A stretch of DNA of 8,672 nt from Phycisphaerae bacterium. Its GTDB lineage: Bacteria > Planctomycetota > Phycisphaerae > Tepidisphaerales > Tepidisphaeraceae. The stretch is taken from assembly GCA_014380825.1 (NCBI GenBank), contig JACMJD010000056.1, forward strand, positions 1 through 8,672, in the 5' to 3' direction. Both the position numbers and the translations under genes were made by a program. A model generated the notes under the pieces. The model worked only from the letters and a program-made list of their open reading frames with translations. It was not told the DNA's origin and did no database searches. This document shows positions 1-6,561 of this stretch, in pieces; position 1 is the first letter of the stretch, and each line of letters begins with the position of its first letter.

Positions 1-22
1 ACGGGAATCGCGCGCAGTTTCA

Positions 23-40
23 TGCAGGCTGAAGCCTGCA
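23..40. repeat. Short perfect palindrome after the TPR-peptidase gene
   Basis: The sequence TGCAGGCTGAAGCCTGCA is an 8-bp perfect inverted repeat around a 2-nt centre, sitting 15 bp past the stop codon of the minus-strand TPR-peptidase gene. It could form a hairpin in the 3' end of that transcript, but no U-tract follows on either strand, so a classical intrinsic terminator is not supported. Its form (8-bp arms, 2-nt centre) matches the hairpins nested in the larger palindromes at 3795-3873 and 5723-5803. It may be a half-element or a relative of that family; the window edge prevents seeing whether a partner arm exists to the left. Confidence 0.55.
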
Positions 41-54
41 CGCCGGTTCAGAAC

Positions 55-2598
55 TCAGTTGCTCTTCCGCTTTTCCAGAATCTCGATCACCTTCCGCTCG
101 CGCGCGACCGTCGGTGCATCATTCGCTTTGTCCGCGAACTCCGCGAGCAGCTTGTGGGCGCCAAGATCGTAAGGATCGATGAACACCGCCTGCATCGCCA
201 TTGCTTGCGCTTCGGGCAGATTGTTCATGTCTCGATAAATTCCGGCAATTCGCTTTGCATAGCGGTTGTCCTTCAGCTCGACATCGTGCAGCGCCTTCAG
301 GTGCGCGATCGCCTTGACCTTGTCGTTCACTTCCTTCGACAGATACAGCCCGGCCAGCCGCTGGTGCGGCAGCGCATCCACCGGGCGGATCGTGATGATC
401 TCTTCCCATACGGCCACCGCGTCGGCATATTTCTTGGCTTTGATCAGATCTTCGCCGCGCTTGCGGAGTTCTTCGTATTTCTTGCTCGTGCCTTCGTCGT
501 AACCCCAACTCGCGACCTGAGCCCGGCACCACTTGAAGAAGTCCTGCGTGAACTCGGTCGGGCTGCGCTGAAGCACTTCGGGGAAAACTTCCTCCGTCGA
601 TTTGCCGGCGCGGAAACCATCCAGCATTTTCAGGATCGCGTCGTGCCCGTATTTCTCTTCGATGTACGAGCAGATCCAGAACGACTGCGCGTAGGCAAGC
701 TGACGATCGATCGGCCGGCGCGGACGGACGAAGCCCCAAGTGAGGTTCTCAAGTGTGAACAGCTCATCCTTCGTCACCGCGCGATACAGCATCGGCACCC
801 AATCCCACCGCAGCGGCGAATGCTCCTGATAGACGGCCAGCCCTTCGGTCATCCAGTGCGGGATGCGATTGTCGGTGGCCGCCAACGTGACCGTGTGCGT
901 GTATTCGTGACGAAGCACCTGCGCCCAGTTGAACGGCCCGAACGTGGCCTCGCCCTTGCGCGGACTCACCAGCGCGATCACGCGGCCAGTGCTCGCGCCG
1001 ACCGTGCCGATCCACGGCGAGCCGGTCGTGCGCACGCTGAACGCATCGTGCGTCGGGAACACTTCAATCATCGTCTTCTGCGCCGGCGTGGTCTTGTAAT
1101 CGGCCGCGACAGCGGCGTGGATGCTTTCGAGATAATCGCTGAAATATTCCGGAATCACCGGATCTTCCTTCGAGTCATACATCACGATGAAGTGGGCCGT
1201 TTCCTTGCGCGCGAACTTGGCAAGGTCTTCGAGCAATCGCAGGTAGTTCGTCGTACGCAGGTTATACGGATCGAGATTGTGTGCCGCATCGAGCGTGGCC
1301 TGCGCCAGATCTTCATCGCCGCTCTGCGTGTAGAGCAAGCCGAGGCTGTTGCGCGGCTCGGTCCACCACGGCGCCCGCTCGATCGCGACCTGATACATCT
1401 TCGCTGCGCGCGGATACTGCCGCATCGCGCCGAGCTGCTCGGCCACGTCGTAGTACGCGGTCGCGTTATCGTGACCGACATCCAGCTCATCGACGCGCTG
1501 CAACAGCTCGGCCGTCTTCTCGTCCTTCAACTGAAGCGCGTAGGCCGCCGCGAGCACGCCGATCGCTTCGATGTGATCGGGTTGTCTTGTCAGCACGCGC
1601 TCCAGCGGCTTGATCGCATCGGCCGGGCGACGCTGTGCCAGAAAGTTTCGCGCTTCCAAGACGTCAGCAATGCTCGACGTCGGATCGATCCGGCGAATCG
1701 CCAGGATCGTTTCATCGCAGGCATCAAACTTGAACCCACTCAGCGTGATCTGCCCGTACAACTCGAGCGATCGCACATCGTTCGGATTCTTTTCTTCAAC
1801 GGCCTGGAGTTCTTCGACAGCGCCGTCGGTGTTGTCATGCGACAGCGCAAACTCCGCCGCCGCCACGTGGGCGGGCCAGTAGTCGCGATCGATCACGTCG
1901 TAGGCGCGGACGAACGTATTGTAGATCGCATCGTGCAGCTCGGGCTTTTGCTTGTACGCGCTGGTCATCGACGCCCAGCGATCGGCGGCGCGACCGATGA
2001 AGACGACGTCTTCGGCGCTTTCGAACGCGACTTCCTGATCTTTCTGCCAGCGGATGAACGGCGCGTTCTCGCCTTGCACGAACCACGTGTACGCGCCGAG
2101 AGCGGCAGTCATGTCGCCCGTGCGCTCCAGAATGCGCGCGAGATGATATCGCGTCGGGATCGAATCCGTATGTTTCTCGAGATTCGCCCGCAGCATGGCG
2201 ATCGCGTCCGTGTGCTTGCCGGTGTCGGACAGAATGCACGCCAACAAAACTTGGACGCGCGACTCGTCTTTCAGTTTTGCATCGGAAAGAATTTCGATCG
2301 CCTCAGGTGTGCGACCGATCACGGCGAGAGAACGAGCTTTGATCAGCGCGACCTCGGTCGCGTCGGCATCCTTCAATTCCCACAGCGTCATCAACGACCG
2401 CTTGTATCGGCCGGTGAACGATTCGAGCCGCGCCTTGTCCAGCGGCTTGAAATACGTCGGATGCTTCAGCGCCGGCAGATCTTCCGGCAGCAACGGATTG
2501 AGCCATTTACGCGGCAGCGATTCGCTCTTGAAATCGGCGGACGCCGACGCGCTGAAAAGCAGAACGATCGACCCAATCAAGAAACGCTGAGCACGCAT
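55..2598 (-). CDS. Secreted TPR protein with peptidase-MA-like (gluzincin) domain
   Basis: The product has 847 aa. Residues 1-21 look like a Sec signal peptide: basic start, hydrophobic core, and an ASA cleavage site before Asp22. Residues from about 65 to 460 are mostly helical TPR-like repeats, with recurring patterns such as a small residue, then Y/L, A and a terminal P (for example around the PDHIEAIGVLAAAYA and PRNSLGLLYTQSGD segments). A metallopeptidase-like domain spans about 466-680. It has HEYTH at 564-568 as the zinc and catalytic motif, and a WMTEG motif whose Glu585 is the likely third zinc ligand, 17 residues on, as in gluzincins of the peptidase MA-like group. A second TPR block covers about 695-847. 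The zinc-site residues look intact, so activity is plausible; the substrate is unknown. It probably acts in the periplasm or on the cell surface. The start at 2598 is supported by the signal peptide and by a perfect TATAAT just upstream. It lies 14 bp after ribD on the same strand. Confidence 0.88.
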   Translation of the reverse strand: MRAQRFLIGSIVLLFSASASADFKSESLPRKWLNPLLPEDLPALKHPTYFKPLDKARLESFTGRYKRSLMTLWELKDADATEVALIKARSLAVIGRTPEAIEILSDAKLKDESRVQVLLACILSDTGKHTDAIAMLRANLEKHTDSIPTRYHLARILERTGDMTAALGAYTWFVQGENAPFIRWQKDQEVAFESAEDVVFIGRAADRWASMTSAYKQKPELHDAIYNTFVRAYDVIDRDYWPAHVAAAEFALSHDNTDGAVEELQAVEEKNPNDVRSLELYGQITLSGFKFDACDETILAIRRIDPTSSIADVLEARNFLAQRRPADAIKPLERVLTRQPDHIEAIGVLAAAYALQLKDEKTAELLQRVDELDVGHDNATAYYDVAEQLGAMRQYPRAAKMYQVAIERAPWWTEPRNSLGLLYTQSGDEDLAQATLDAAHNLDPYNLRTTNYLRLLEDLAKFARKETAHFIVMYDSKEDPVIPEYFSDYLESIHAAVAADYKTTPAQKTMIEVFPTHDAFSVRTTGSPWIGTVGASTGRVIALVSPRKGEATFGPFNWAQVLRHEYTHTVTLAATDNRIPHWMTEGLAVYQEHSPLRWDWVPMLYRAVTKDELFTLENLTWGFVRPRRPIDRQLAYAQSFWICSYIEEKYGHDAILKMLDGFRAGKSTEEVFPEVLQRSPTEFTQDFFKWCRAQVASWGYDEGTSKKYEELRKRGEDLIKAKKYADAVAVWEEIITIRPVDALPHQRLAGLYLSKEVNDKVKAIAHLKALHDVELKDNRYAKRIAGIYRDMNNLPEAQAMAMQAVFIDPYDLGAHKLLAEFADKANDAPTVARERKVIEILEKRKSN

Positions 2599-2634
2599 GG
2601 CCAGATTATAGTTCAGGAGGAATTGAGTTGTTCA
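2599..2634 (-). promoter_or_regulatory. Probable leaderless promoter of the TPR-peptidase gene
   Basis: Read on the minus strand, a perfect TATAAT occupies 2610-2605 and is followed by only six bases (CTGGCC) before the ATG at 2598. A weak -35-like TGAACA (4 of 6 matches) lies at 2634-2629 with an 18-bp spacer. Transcription starting 7 nt after the -10 box would begin on the A of the start codon, giving a leaderless mRNA. No Shine-Dalgarno is present. The -35 lies inside the end of ribD, so this would be an internal promoter between ribD and the peptidase gene. Confidence 0.6.
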
Positions 2635-3761
2635 CACGTCAGCACGAAATCTGCGGAAGGGTGGGGTGAGAAAAATACGAGGCTTTGCGGGTTCAGATAT
2701 TCCGTGAGCACGTCACCGGCAATTTCGATCGAGCCGGTCGAAGGATATTCCACGTTTGGCGCGGCCGTGGCGTTCCCTTCTTCAATCGGCTTCGGCGAGC
2801 GAAACACCCACACCCGGTCCGCCTGTGAACGCCCAAACATATACCGCGCGAGTGTCGGGCCCGGCTCGACCAGCAGGTGCGTGACCGATCGGCGATGCAG
2901 ATCGCTCAGCACATCGGCGAAGGAGAAGTGCGAATCATGATTGGGCAGCACAACCACTTCGACGCCGGAGTCGCGCAATTGTTTCGCGTTCTCGAAACTC
3001 GCCGATTCGGAGCAGTACACGACGACCGGATGCTCGCGGGCCGACGTGACCAGTTTGCTCGTCAGCGGAATGTTGAGCGTGTTCGACAACACGACTCGAA
3101 GCAGCGGCCGGCTTCCTTCCACGCCCCGCGCCGTCAGCAGCGGATCGTCCGCGAGCACCGTGTTCGTGCCGACGGCGATCGCATCGCATCGCGCGCGAAG
3201 CTGATGCACGACGCGATCCGATGCATCACTCGTGATCCGCACGCGCCGACCCATCGCGCCGGCGACTTTGCCGTTGCTCGACTCGGCCCATTTCATCGTG
3301 ACGTACGGCTGCCGCTGAATGACTCGCTTGATGAACGGCGCGATGAGCTGCTTCGCCTCCGCTTCCAGTTCAGGCGTCGCGCGATCGACGATGATCCCAG
3401 CACCGCGCAGCATCGCGACACCTTTGCCATCGACATCGGGGTTCGGATCAAGACATCCCACGACAACCCGCGCGATCTTCGCTTCGATCAATCGCGGTGC
3501 GCACGGCGGCGTTTTCTTGTTGGCGTGACAACACGGTTCGAGCGACGCGAAAGCCGTGGCGCCATTCGGAGATTCGATGCAACTCGCAAGCGCCCGCGGT
3601 TCCGCGTGCGGTCCACCAAATGGCGCGGTGAATCCTTCACCAATCACGCGGTCGCTCTTCACGATCACGCAACCGACGCTAGGATTCGGCTCGGTCGAGC
3701 CGCGCCCGTTGATCGCAAGTCGCATCGCGTGGCGCAGGAGATATTGGTCGCGATCGTTCAT
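2613..3761 (-). CDS. ribD: Bifunctional riboflavin biosynthesis deaminase/reductase RibD
   Basis: The product has 382 aa, the usual size for RibD. It carries out two successive steps of riboflavin synthesis: deamination of the 2,5-diamino-6-ribosylamino-pyrimidinone phosphate, then NADPH-dependent reduction of the ribosyl side chain. The N-terminal cytidine-deaminase-like domain (about 1-145) has TEPNPSVGCVIV, then HAE at 52-54 (zinc ligand His52 and proton-shuttling Glu54), and PCC at 76-78 with PPC at 85-87 (zinc ligands Cys77 and Cys87). The reductase domain (from about 150) shows the SSNGKVAG, LRARCDAIAVGTNTVLADDPLLTAR and LLVEPGPTLA motifs; the last has PG where GG is more usual. The start at Met33 of the open frame is chosen because family homology begins there; the 32 codons upstream run into the neighbouring palindrome. 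No other rib gene is in the window, and there is no room for an FMN riboswitch before it. Confidence 0.95.
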   Translation of the reverse strand: MNDRDQYLLRHAMRLAINGRGSTEPNPSVGCVIVKSDRVIGEGFTAPFGGPHAEPRALASCIESPNGATAFASLEPCCHANKKTPPCAPRLIEAKIARVVVGCLDPNPDVDGKGVAMLRGAGIIVDRATPELEAEAKQLIAPFIKRVIQRQPYVTMKWAESSNGKVAGAMGRRVRITSDASDRVVHQLRARCDAIAVGTNTVLADDPLLTARGVEGSRPLLRVVLSNTLNIPLTSKLVTSAREHPVVVYCSESASFENAKQLRDSGVEVVVLPNHDSHFSFADVLSDLHRRSVTHLLVEPGPTLARYMFGRSQADRVWVFRSPKPIEEGNATAAPNVEYPSTGSIEIAGDVLTEYLNPQSLVFFSPHPSADFVLTCEQLNSS

Positions 3762-3777
3762 CGAATGATGAGTTATA
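3762..3777 (-). promoter_or_regulatory. Candidate -10 element for ribD
   Basis: On the minus strand TATAAC lies at 3777-3772, ten bases before the ribD ATG at 3761, with no Shine-Dalgarno between. The -35 position would fall on the end of the adjacent palindrome (3795 onward) and shows no good match to consensus. A start near 3765 would give a leader of only a few nucleotides. The element also supports choosing the ATG at 3761. Confidence 0.4.
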
Positions 3778-3794
3778 CGAGTCGCACCCGCGCG

Positions 3795-3873
3795 CGTGTA
3801 GCCCCGCAGCTTGCTGCGGGTTCTTTCCGGGTGTCGAACAGAAAGAACCCGCAGCAAGCTGCGGGGCTACACG
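3795..3873. repeat. Nested palindrome: perfect 33-bp inverted repeat (copy A)
   Basis: Arms 3795-3827 and 3841-3873 are exact reverse complements over 33 bp, with a 13-nt spacer. Each arm itself holds a perfect small hairpin (CCCGCAGCTTGCTGCGGG in the left arm), so the DNA or RNA could fold either as one long stem or as two side hairpins. It fills the centre of the divergent ribD/uup intergenic region. A related copy lies at 5723-5803, and the spacers also share short stretches (TTTCCG and ACAGAA). It resembles REP/BIME-like or small non-autonomous palindromic elements; no coding capacity is present. A location between two divergent starts argues against a simple terminator role. Confidence 0.9.
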
Positions 3874-3899
3874 AGAGCGAAGAGAAACGGGGCCTCTCG

Positions 3900-3917
3900 T
3901 GCTACTATCGGAACCGA
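3900..3917 (+). promoter_or_regulatory. Candidate extended -10 promoter for uup
   Basis: TGCTACTAT at 3900-3908 reads as an extended -10 (TG, one base, then TACTAT). It lies nine bases before the uup ATG at 3918. No -35 match is apparent 16-18 bp upstream and no Shine-Dalgarno is visible. A start around 3915 would leave a leader of about 3 nt or none. The palindrome ends 26 bp upstream of the element. Confidence 0.45.
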
Positions 3918-5717
3918 ATGCTCCTCACCGGACGAAATCTCGCCAAGTCGTACGGATCGCGCCTGCTGTTTGCCGGCATCACGCTGGGGTTGAACGAAGG
4001 CGAGCGCATCGGACTGATCGGCGCGAACGGATCGGGCAAGTCGACGCTGCTCCGCATCTTCGCGGGGCTCGAACAAGCGGACGAGGGCGAGCTGATCACC
4101 AAGCGACAGCTTCGCGCCGGTTACGTGCCTCAGGAAGATTCGTTCGATGAATCGCAGACCTGCGTCGACTTGGTGGCCAGCGAGATCGATTCGCACTTCG
4201 ACGATCACGAGCGGCATCTGCGCGCGACGGTGTTGCTCGATCGGGCCGGGTTCAAGGATGTGAGTCAACCTGTGGCCGCGCTGTCAGGCGGGTGGCGGAA
4301 GCGGTTGGCGGTTGTGCGGGCGCTGGCGCGCGAGCCAGAGCTGTTGCTCATGGATGAGCCGACGAATCATCTCGATGTCGAAGGCATCGAGTGGCTGGAA
4401 AAGTTGATCGCGGCCGCGCCGTTTGCGACGCTGATCGTCAGCCACGATCGGCGCTTTCTCGAATCGATGGCCAACCGAATCATCGAGCTGTCGCGCTCGT
4501 ATCCGGATGGATTTCTCAGTCACAGCGGAACGTACAGCGAATTCCTGGAGAAGCGCGAAGAGTTTCTTTCGGCTCAGCAAGGTCGCGAGCGGGCGCTGGC
4601 GAGCGGTGTGCGGCGGGAGATCGAATGGTTGAAGCGCAAGGCGAAAGCGCGCACGACCAAGTCTAAGAGTCGCATCGAACGCGCGGACGGGATGATGTCG
4701 GAGCTGGCAGACCTGCGCGATCGGAACACGCAGCAGGGCACGGCGAAGATCGATTTCTCCGAATCTGGCCGCAAAACGCGGAAGCTGATCGAGCTGAAGC
4801 GCGTCGCCAAATCGCTGGGCGGGCGCGAGCTGTTTCGCGATGTCAGCTTCACGCTCGCGCCCGGCACAAAGCTCGGCCTGCTCGGTCCGAACGGCAGCGG
4901 GAAGTCAACCCTGATCCGGTTGCTCGCGGGTGAACCGGAGCCGGATTCCGGCGAGATCTTCCGCGCCGATCAGCTTCGCATCGTCGTGTTCGACCAGCAT
5001 CGCGAGCAACTCGATCAGGATCAGATCCTGCGGCGAGCGCTGTCACCGTCCGGCGATTCGATCGTGTTCGCCGGCAACGCGATGCACATCAGCGCCTGGG
5101 CCAGGCGGTTCCTGTTCCGCCCCGATCAGCTCGATCTCCCCGTCCGTGAACTCTCCGGCGGCGAGCAGGCGCGCGTGCTCATCGCGAGACTCATGCAACA
5201 CCCGGCCGACGTGCTGATTCTGGACGAGCCCACGAACGACTTGGATCTGGCCACGCTTGAAGTACTGGAGGAACGTCTCGAAGAATTCAGCGGCGCGCTC
5301 GTGCTCGTCACGCACGATCGATACCTGCTGGATTTCGTGTCGACAGAAATCCTCGCGCTGGATGGAAAGGGCGGCGCGAACATCTACGCCGATCTCTCCC
5401 AATGGGAGAACGCGCGGGCGGCCGCGAGCGAAGCGGAAACTGCAGCGACGAAGAAGCCGAAGCAAGCGGCGCGCGCAGAGCCATCGCCGCAGGCAAAGAA
5501 GCGTCTTACATGGAACGAGCAGCGTGAGCTGGAAGGGATGGAGGACGCAATCCATCGCACTGAAGCGGAGGTCGAATCGCTGCACGCAACCGTTGCCGAT
5601 CCAGCGGTGCTGGCGGATCACAAACGGGCACACGAAGCTTTTGAGAAACTCGCAAACGCTCAACACGAAGTCGAGCGCCTGTATGCGCGATGGGCAGAGT
5701 TGGATGCGAAGAAATGA
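3918..5717 (+). CDS. uup: ABC-F family ATPase, Uup type
   Basis: The 599-aa product has two tandem ABC ATPase domains and no membrane segments, the ABC-F arrangement. Domain 1 has Walker A GANGSGKST at 35-43, signature LSGGW at 122-126 and Walker B with DEPTNHLD at 146-153. A basic, helical inter-domain linker follows (about 200-285, with a Lys/Arg-rich WLKRKAKARTTKSK stretch), as expected for the segment that contacts tRNA and rRNA. Domain 2 has Walker A GPNGSGKST at 323-331, LSGGEQ at 412-417 and Walker B with DEPTNDLD at 436-443. An Ala/Lys-rich stretch then leads to a coiled-coil C-terminal domain (about 529-599), the feature that separates Uup from most other ABC-F proteins. Uup homologues are linked to ribosome function and to tolerance of transposon excision or replication intermediates. 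The start at 3918 is chosen because homology begins there; the frame stays open far upstream, antisense to ribD, without meaning. The C-terminus converges on lspA. Confidence 0.93.
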   Translation: MLLTGRNLAKSYGSRLLFAGITLGLNEGERIGLIGANGSGKSTLLRIFAGLEQADEGELITKRQLRAGYVPQEDSFDESQTCVDLVASEIDSHFDDHERHLRATVLLDRAGFKDVSQPVAALSGGWRKRLAVVRALAREPELLLMDEPTNHLDVEGIEWLEKLIAAAPFATLIVSHDRRFLESMANRIIELSRSYPDGFLSHSGTYSEFLEKREEFLSAQQGRERALASGVRREIEWLKRKAKARTTKSKSRIERADGMMSELADLRDRNTQQGTAKIDFSESGRKTRKLIELKRVAKSLGGRELFRDVSFTLAPGTKLGLLGPNGSGKSTLIRLLAGEPEPDSGEIFRADQLRIVVFDQHREQLDQDQILRRALSPSGDSIVFAGNAMHISAWARRFLFRPDQLDLPVRELSGGEQARVLIARLMQHPADVLILDEPTNDLDLATLEVLEERLEEFSGALVLVTHDRYLLDFVSTEILALDGKGGANIYADLSQWENARAAASEAETAATKKPKQAARAEPSPQAKKRLTWNEQRELEGMEDAIHRTEAEVESLHATVADPAVLADHKRAHEAFEKLANAQHEVERLYARWAELDAKK

Positions 5718-5722
5718 ATCTT

Positions 5723-5812
5723 CGTGTAGCCCCGCCGCTTGCGGCGGGTTTCGTTTTCCGCAATTCAGACAGAAGAACCCGCCGCAAGCGACGGGGCTAC
5801 ACGGGCTACACG
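5723..5812. repeat. Nested palindrome (copy B) with short tandem duplication at its end
   Basis: Arms 5723-5750 and 5776-5803 are 28-bp inverted repeats with one mismatch (an A at 5791), separated by 25 nt. The outer ends (CGTGTAGCCCCGC) match copy A at 3795-3873. The inner hairpin is CCCGCCGCTTGCGGCGGG, differing from copy A at paired positions so that pairing is kept. The terminal nonamer GGCTACACG is duplicated in tandem (5795-5803 and 5804-5812). The element fills the uup/lspA convergent gap and overlaps the 3' end of lspA. It could form a hairpin in both transcripts, but neither side has a U-tract. Confidence 0.88.
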
Positions 5813-6414
5813 GGGTCTTGAATTCCGGTTGCGCGCGAGTCGTCCGTCGCACTCGAGTTTTCCGCAGGCTTGTGAAAGAAGCTGTACACGATCATCAGAA
5901 AAACGCCCGTGCACAGCAGCATGTCGGCGACGTTGAAGATGTACGGAAACACCTGTCGATCTGACGGCGGGTAATTCAACAGCGGCAGTTGCCACGTGCC
6001 GGAAAATCGCTGGCCGGGCAGAGCGTGGATCATGTCGCGGACGTGGCCGAAGGCGATGCGGTCGTACAGATTGCCCAGCACGCCGGCGAGCAGCATGCCC
6101 AGCAGAATGTGGTAACCGATTTGTCGTCGTTCGCTGGAGGCGAACAGCCAGGAGAGAAAGCCGATCGCCAGGATCGACACGCCAACGAACAGCCAGCGCT
6201 GGCCCTGGCCGAGGCCGAAGACGGCGCCTTGGTTCACGGTGGTTTCGAAGTGCAGCCAGCCGGGGATAAACTGGTACGCTTCGGAGTTCATCTCGAGCTT
6301 CCGAAACGCCCAGACTTTGGTGAGCAGATCGGCGGCGAGTCCCAGCGCGCACGTGCCGACGAACGCGATCAATGCGGGCGGCGAACGGAAGTTGTCCAGA
6401 TGCGGTCGACTCAT
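5806..6414 (-). CDS. lspA: Lipoprotein signal peptidase (signal peptidase II)
   Basis: This 202-aa inner-membrane aspartyl protease removes signal peptides from diacylglyceryl-modified prolipoproteins. Family motifs are in order: D29 with K33 near the end of the first membrane helix, NQGAVFG at 61-67, GNLYDR at 114-119, HVRDMI with catalytic Asp127, and FNVAD with catalytic Asp164. By homology Asn115, Arg119 and Asn161 support the site. Four hydrophobic segments can be seen, at about 14-35, 72-92, 100-118 and 156-180. The gap between the two catalytic Asp residues is 37, against about 19 in Pseudomonas LspA, so there is an inserted loop of about 18 residues. The last Val codon and TAG stop fall in the duplicated tip of the neighbouring palindrome. 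The start at 6414 fits the first membrane helix, with TATGAT upstream. Several overlapping frames here are shadows. Confidence 0.95.
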   Translation of the reverse strand: MSRPHLDNFRSPPALIAFVGTCALGLAADLLTKVWAFRKLEMNSEAYQFIPGWLHFETTVNQGAVFGLGQGQRWLFVGVSILAIGFLSWLFASSERRQIGYHILLGMLLAGVLGNLYDRIAFGHVRDMIHALPGQRFSGTWQLPLLNYPPSDRQVFPYIFNVADMLLCTGVFLMIVYSFFHKPAENSSATDDSRATGIQDPV

Positions 6415-6453
6415 CGAAGCGACAGATCATACGGCTGTCGTGCGGTTCGTCTA
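6415..6453 (-). promoter_or_regulatory. Candidate promoter of lspA
   Basis: On the minus strand TATGAT occupies 6431-6426, eleven bases before the ATG at 6414. TAGACG at 6453-6448 is a -35-like hexamer (4 of 6 matches to TTGACA) with a 16-bp spacer. No Shine-Dalgarno is seen in the short interval. This would let lspA be transcribed independently of the upstream PEP-CTERM gene, from which the inverted repeat at 6465-6540 separates it. Confidence 0.45.
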
Positions 6454-6464
6454 CCGCGCGCGAT

Positions 6465-6540
6465 CATTCTGAGCGCAAGCGAAGAATCTCGGGCGACGAA
6501 GTGGTTTCGCGTCCCGAGATTCTTCACTGCGTTCAGAATG
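6465..6540. repeat. Imperfect inverted repeat between PEP-CTERM gene and lspA
   Basis: Left arm 6465-6493 and right arm 6513-6540 pair over about 28 bp. The inner 13 bp (GAAGAATCTCGGG against its complement) and the outer CATTCTGA are perfect; a few changes and one unpaired base lie between. The spacer is 19 nt. The sequence differs from the palindromes at 3795 and 5723. Its outer part, of the type TTCACTGCGTTCAGAATG, resembles a dispersed repeat that I recall from many unrelated bacterial genomes. It starts 21 bp past the PEP-CTERM stop codon and could form a strong hairpin in that transcript, yet no U-tract follows. Confidence 0.85.
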
Positions 6541-6561
6541 ACAAGCGGTCGAGTCGAACGA

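Noticed and set aside
22..2940. 972-codon open frame on the plus strand, antisense to the TPR-peptidase and part of ribD
   Set aside because: Its product is rich in Arg, His and Gln with no recognisable domain, it mirrors two convincing genes, and its start lies inside a hairpin. GC-rich codon bias on the opposite strand explains the lack of stops.
3762..3857. 32-residue N-terminal extension of RibD starting at 3857
   Set aside because: It is translated from the palindrome arm and spacer and is not part of the RibD family; the ATG at 3761 has a -10 element upstream.
2877..3917. Upstream extension of the uup frame across ribD and the palindrome
   Set aside because: ABC-F homology begins exactly at the ATG at 3918, and the upstream part is antisense to conserved ribD and reads through the repeat.
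3762..3917. FMN riboswitch before ribD
   Set aside because: Only 33 bp separate ribD from the palindrome, and no conserved RFN element sequence is visible on the minus strand.
5718..5805. Bidirectional intrinsic terminator between uup and lspA
   Set aside because: The stem is strong, but no U-tract follows on either strand, and a sister element sits between divergent genes. A Rho-dependent or structural effect remains possible.
3795..5812. CRISPR-like or integron-like repeats (copies A and B)
   Set aside because: The copies are palindromic, 1.8 kb apart, lie in different gene gaps, and have no regular spacers or integrase nearby.
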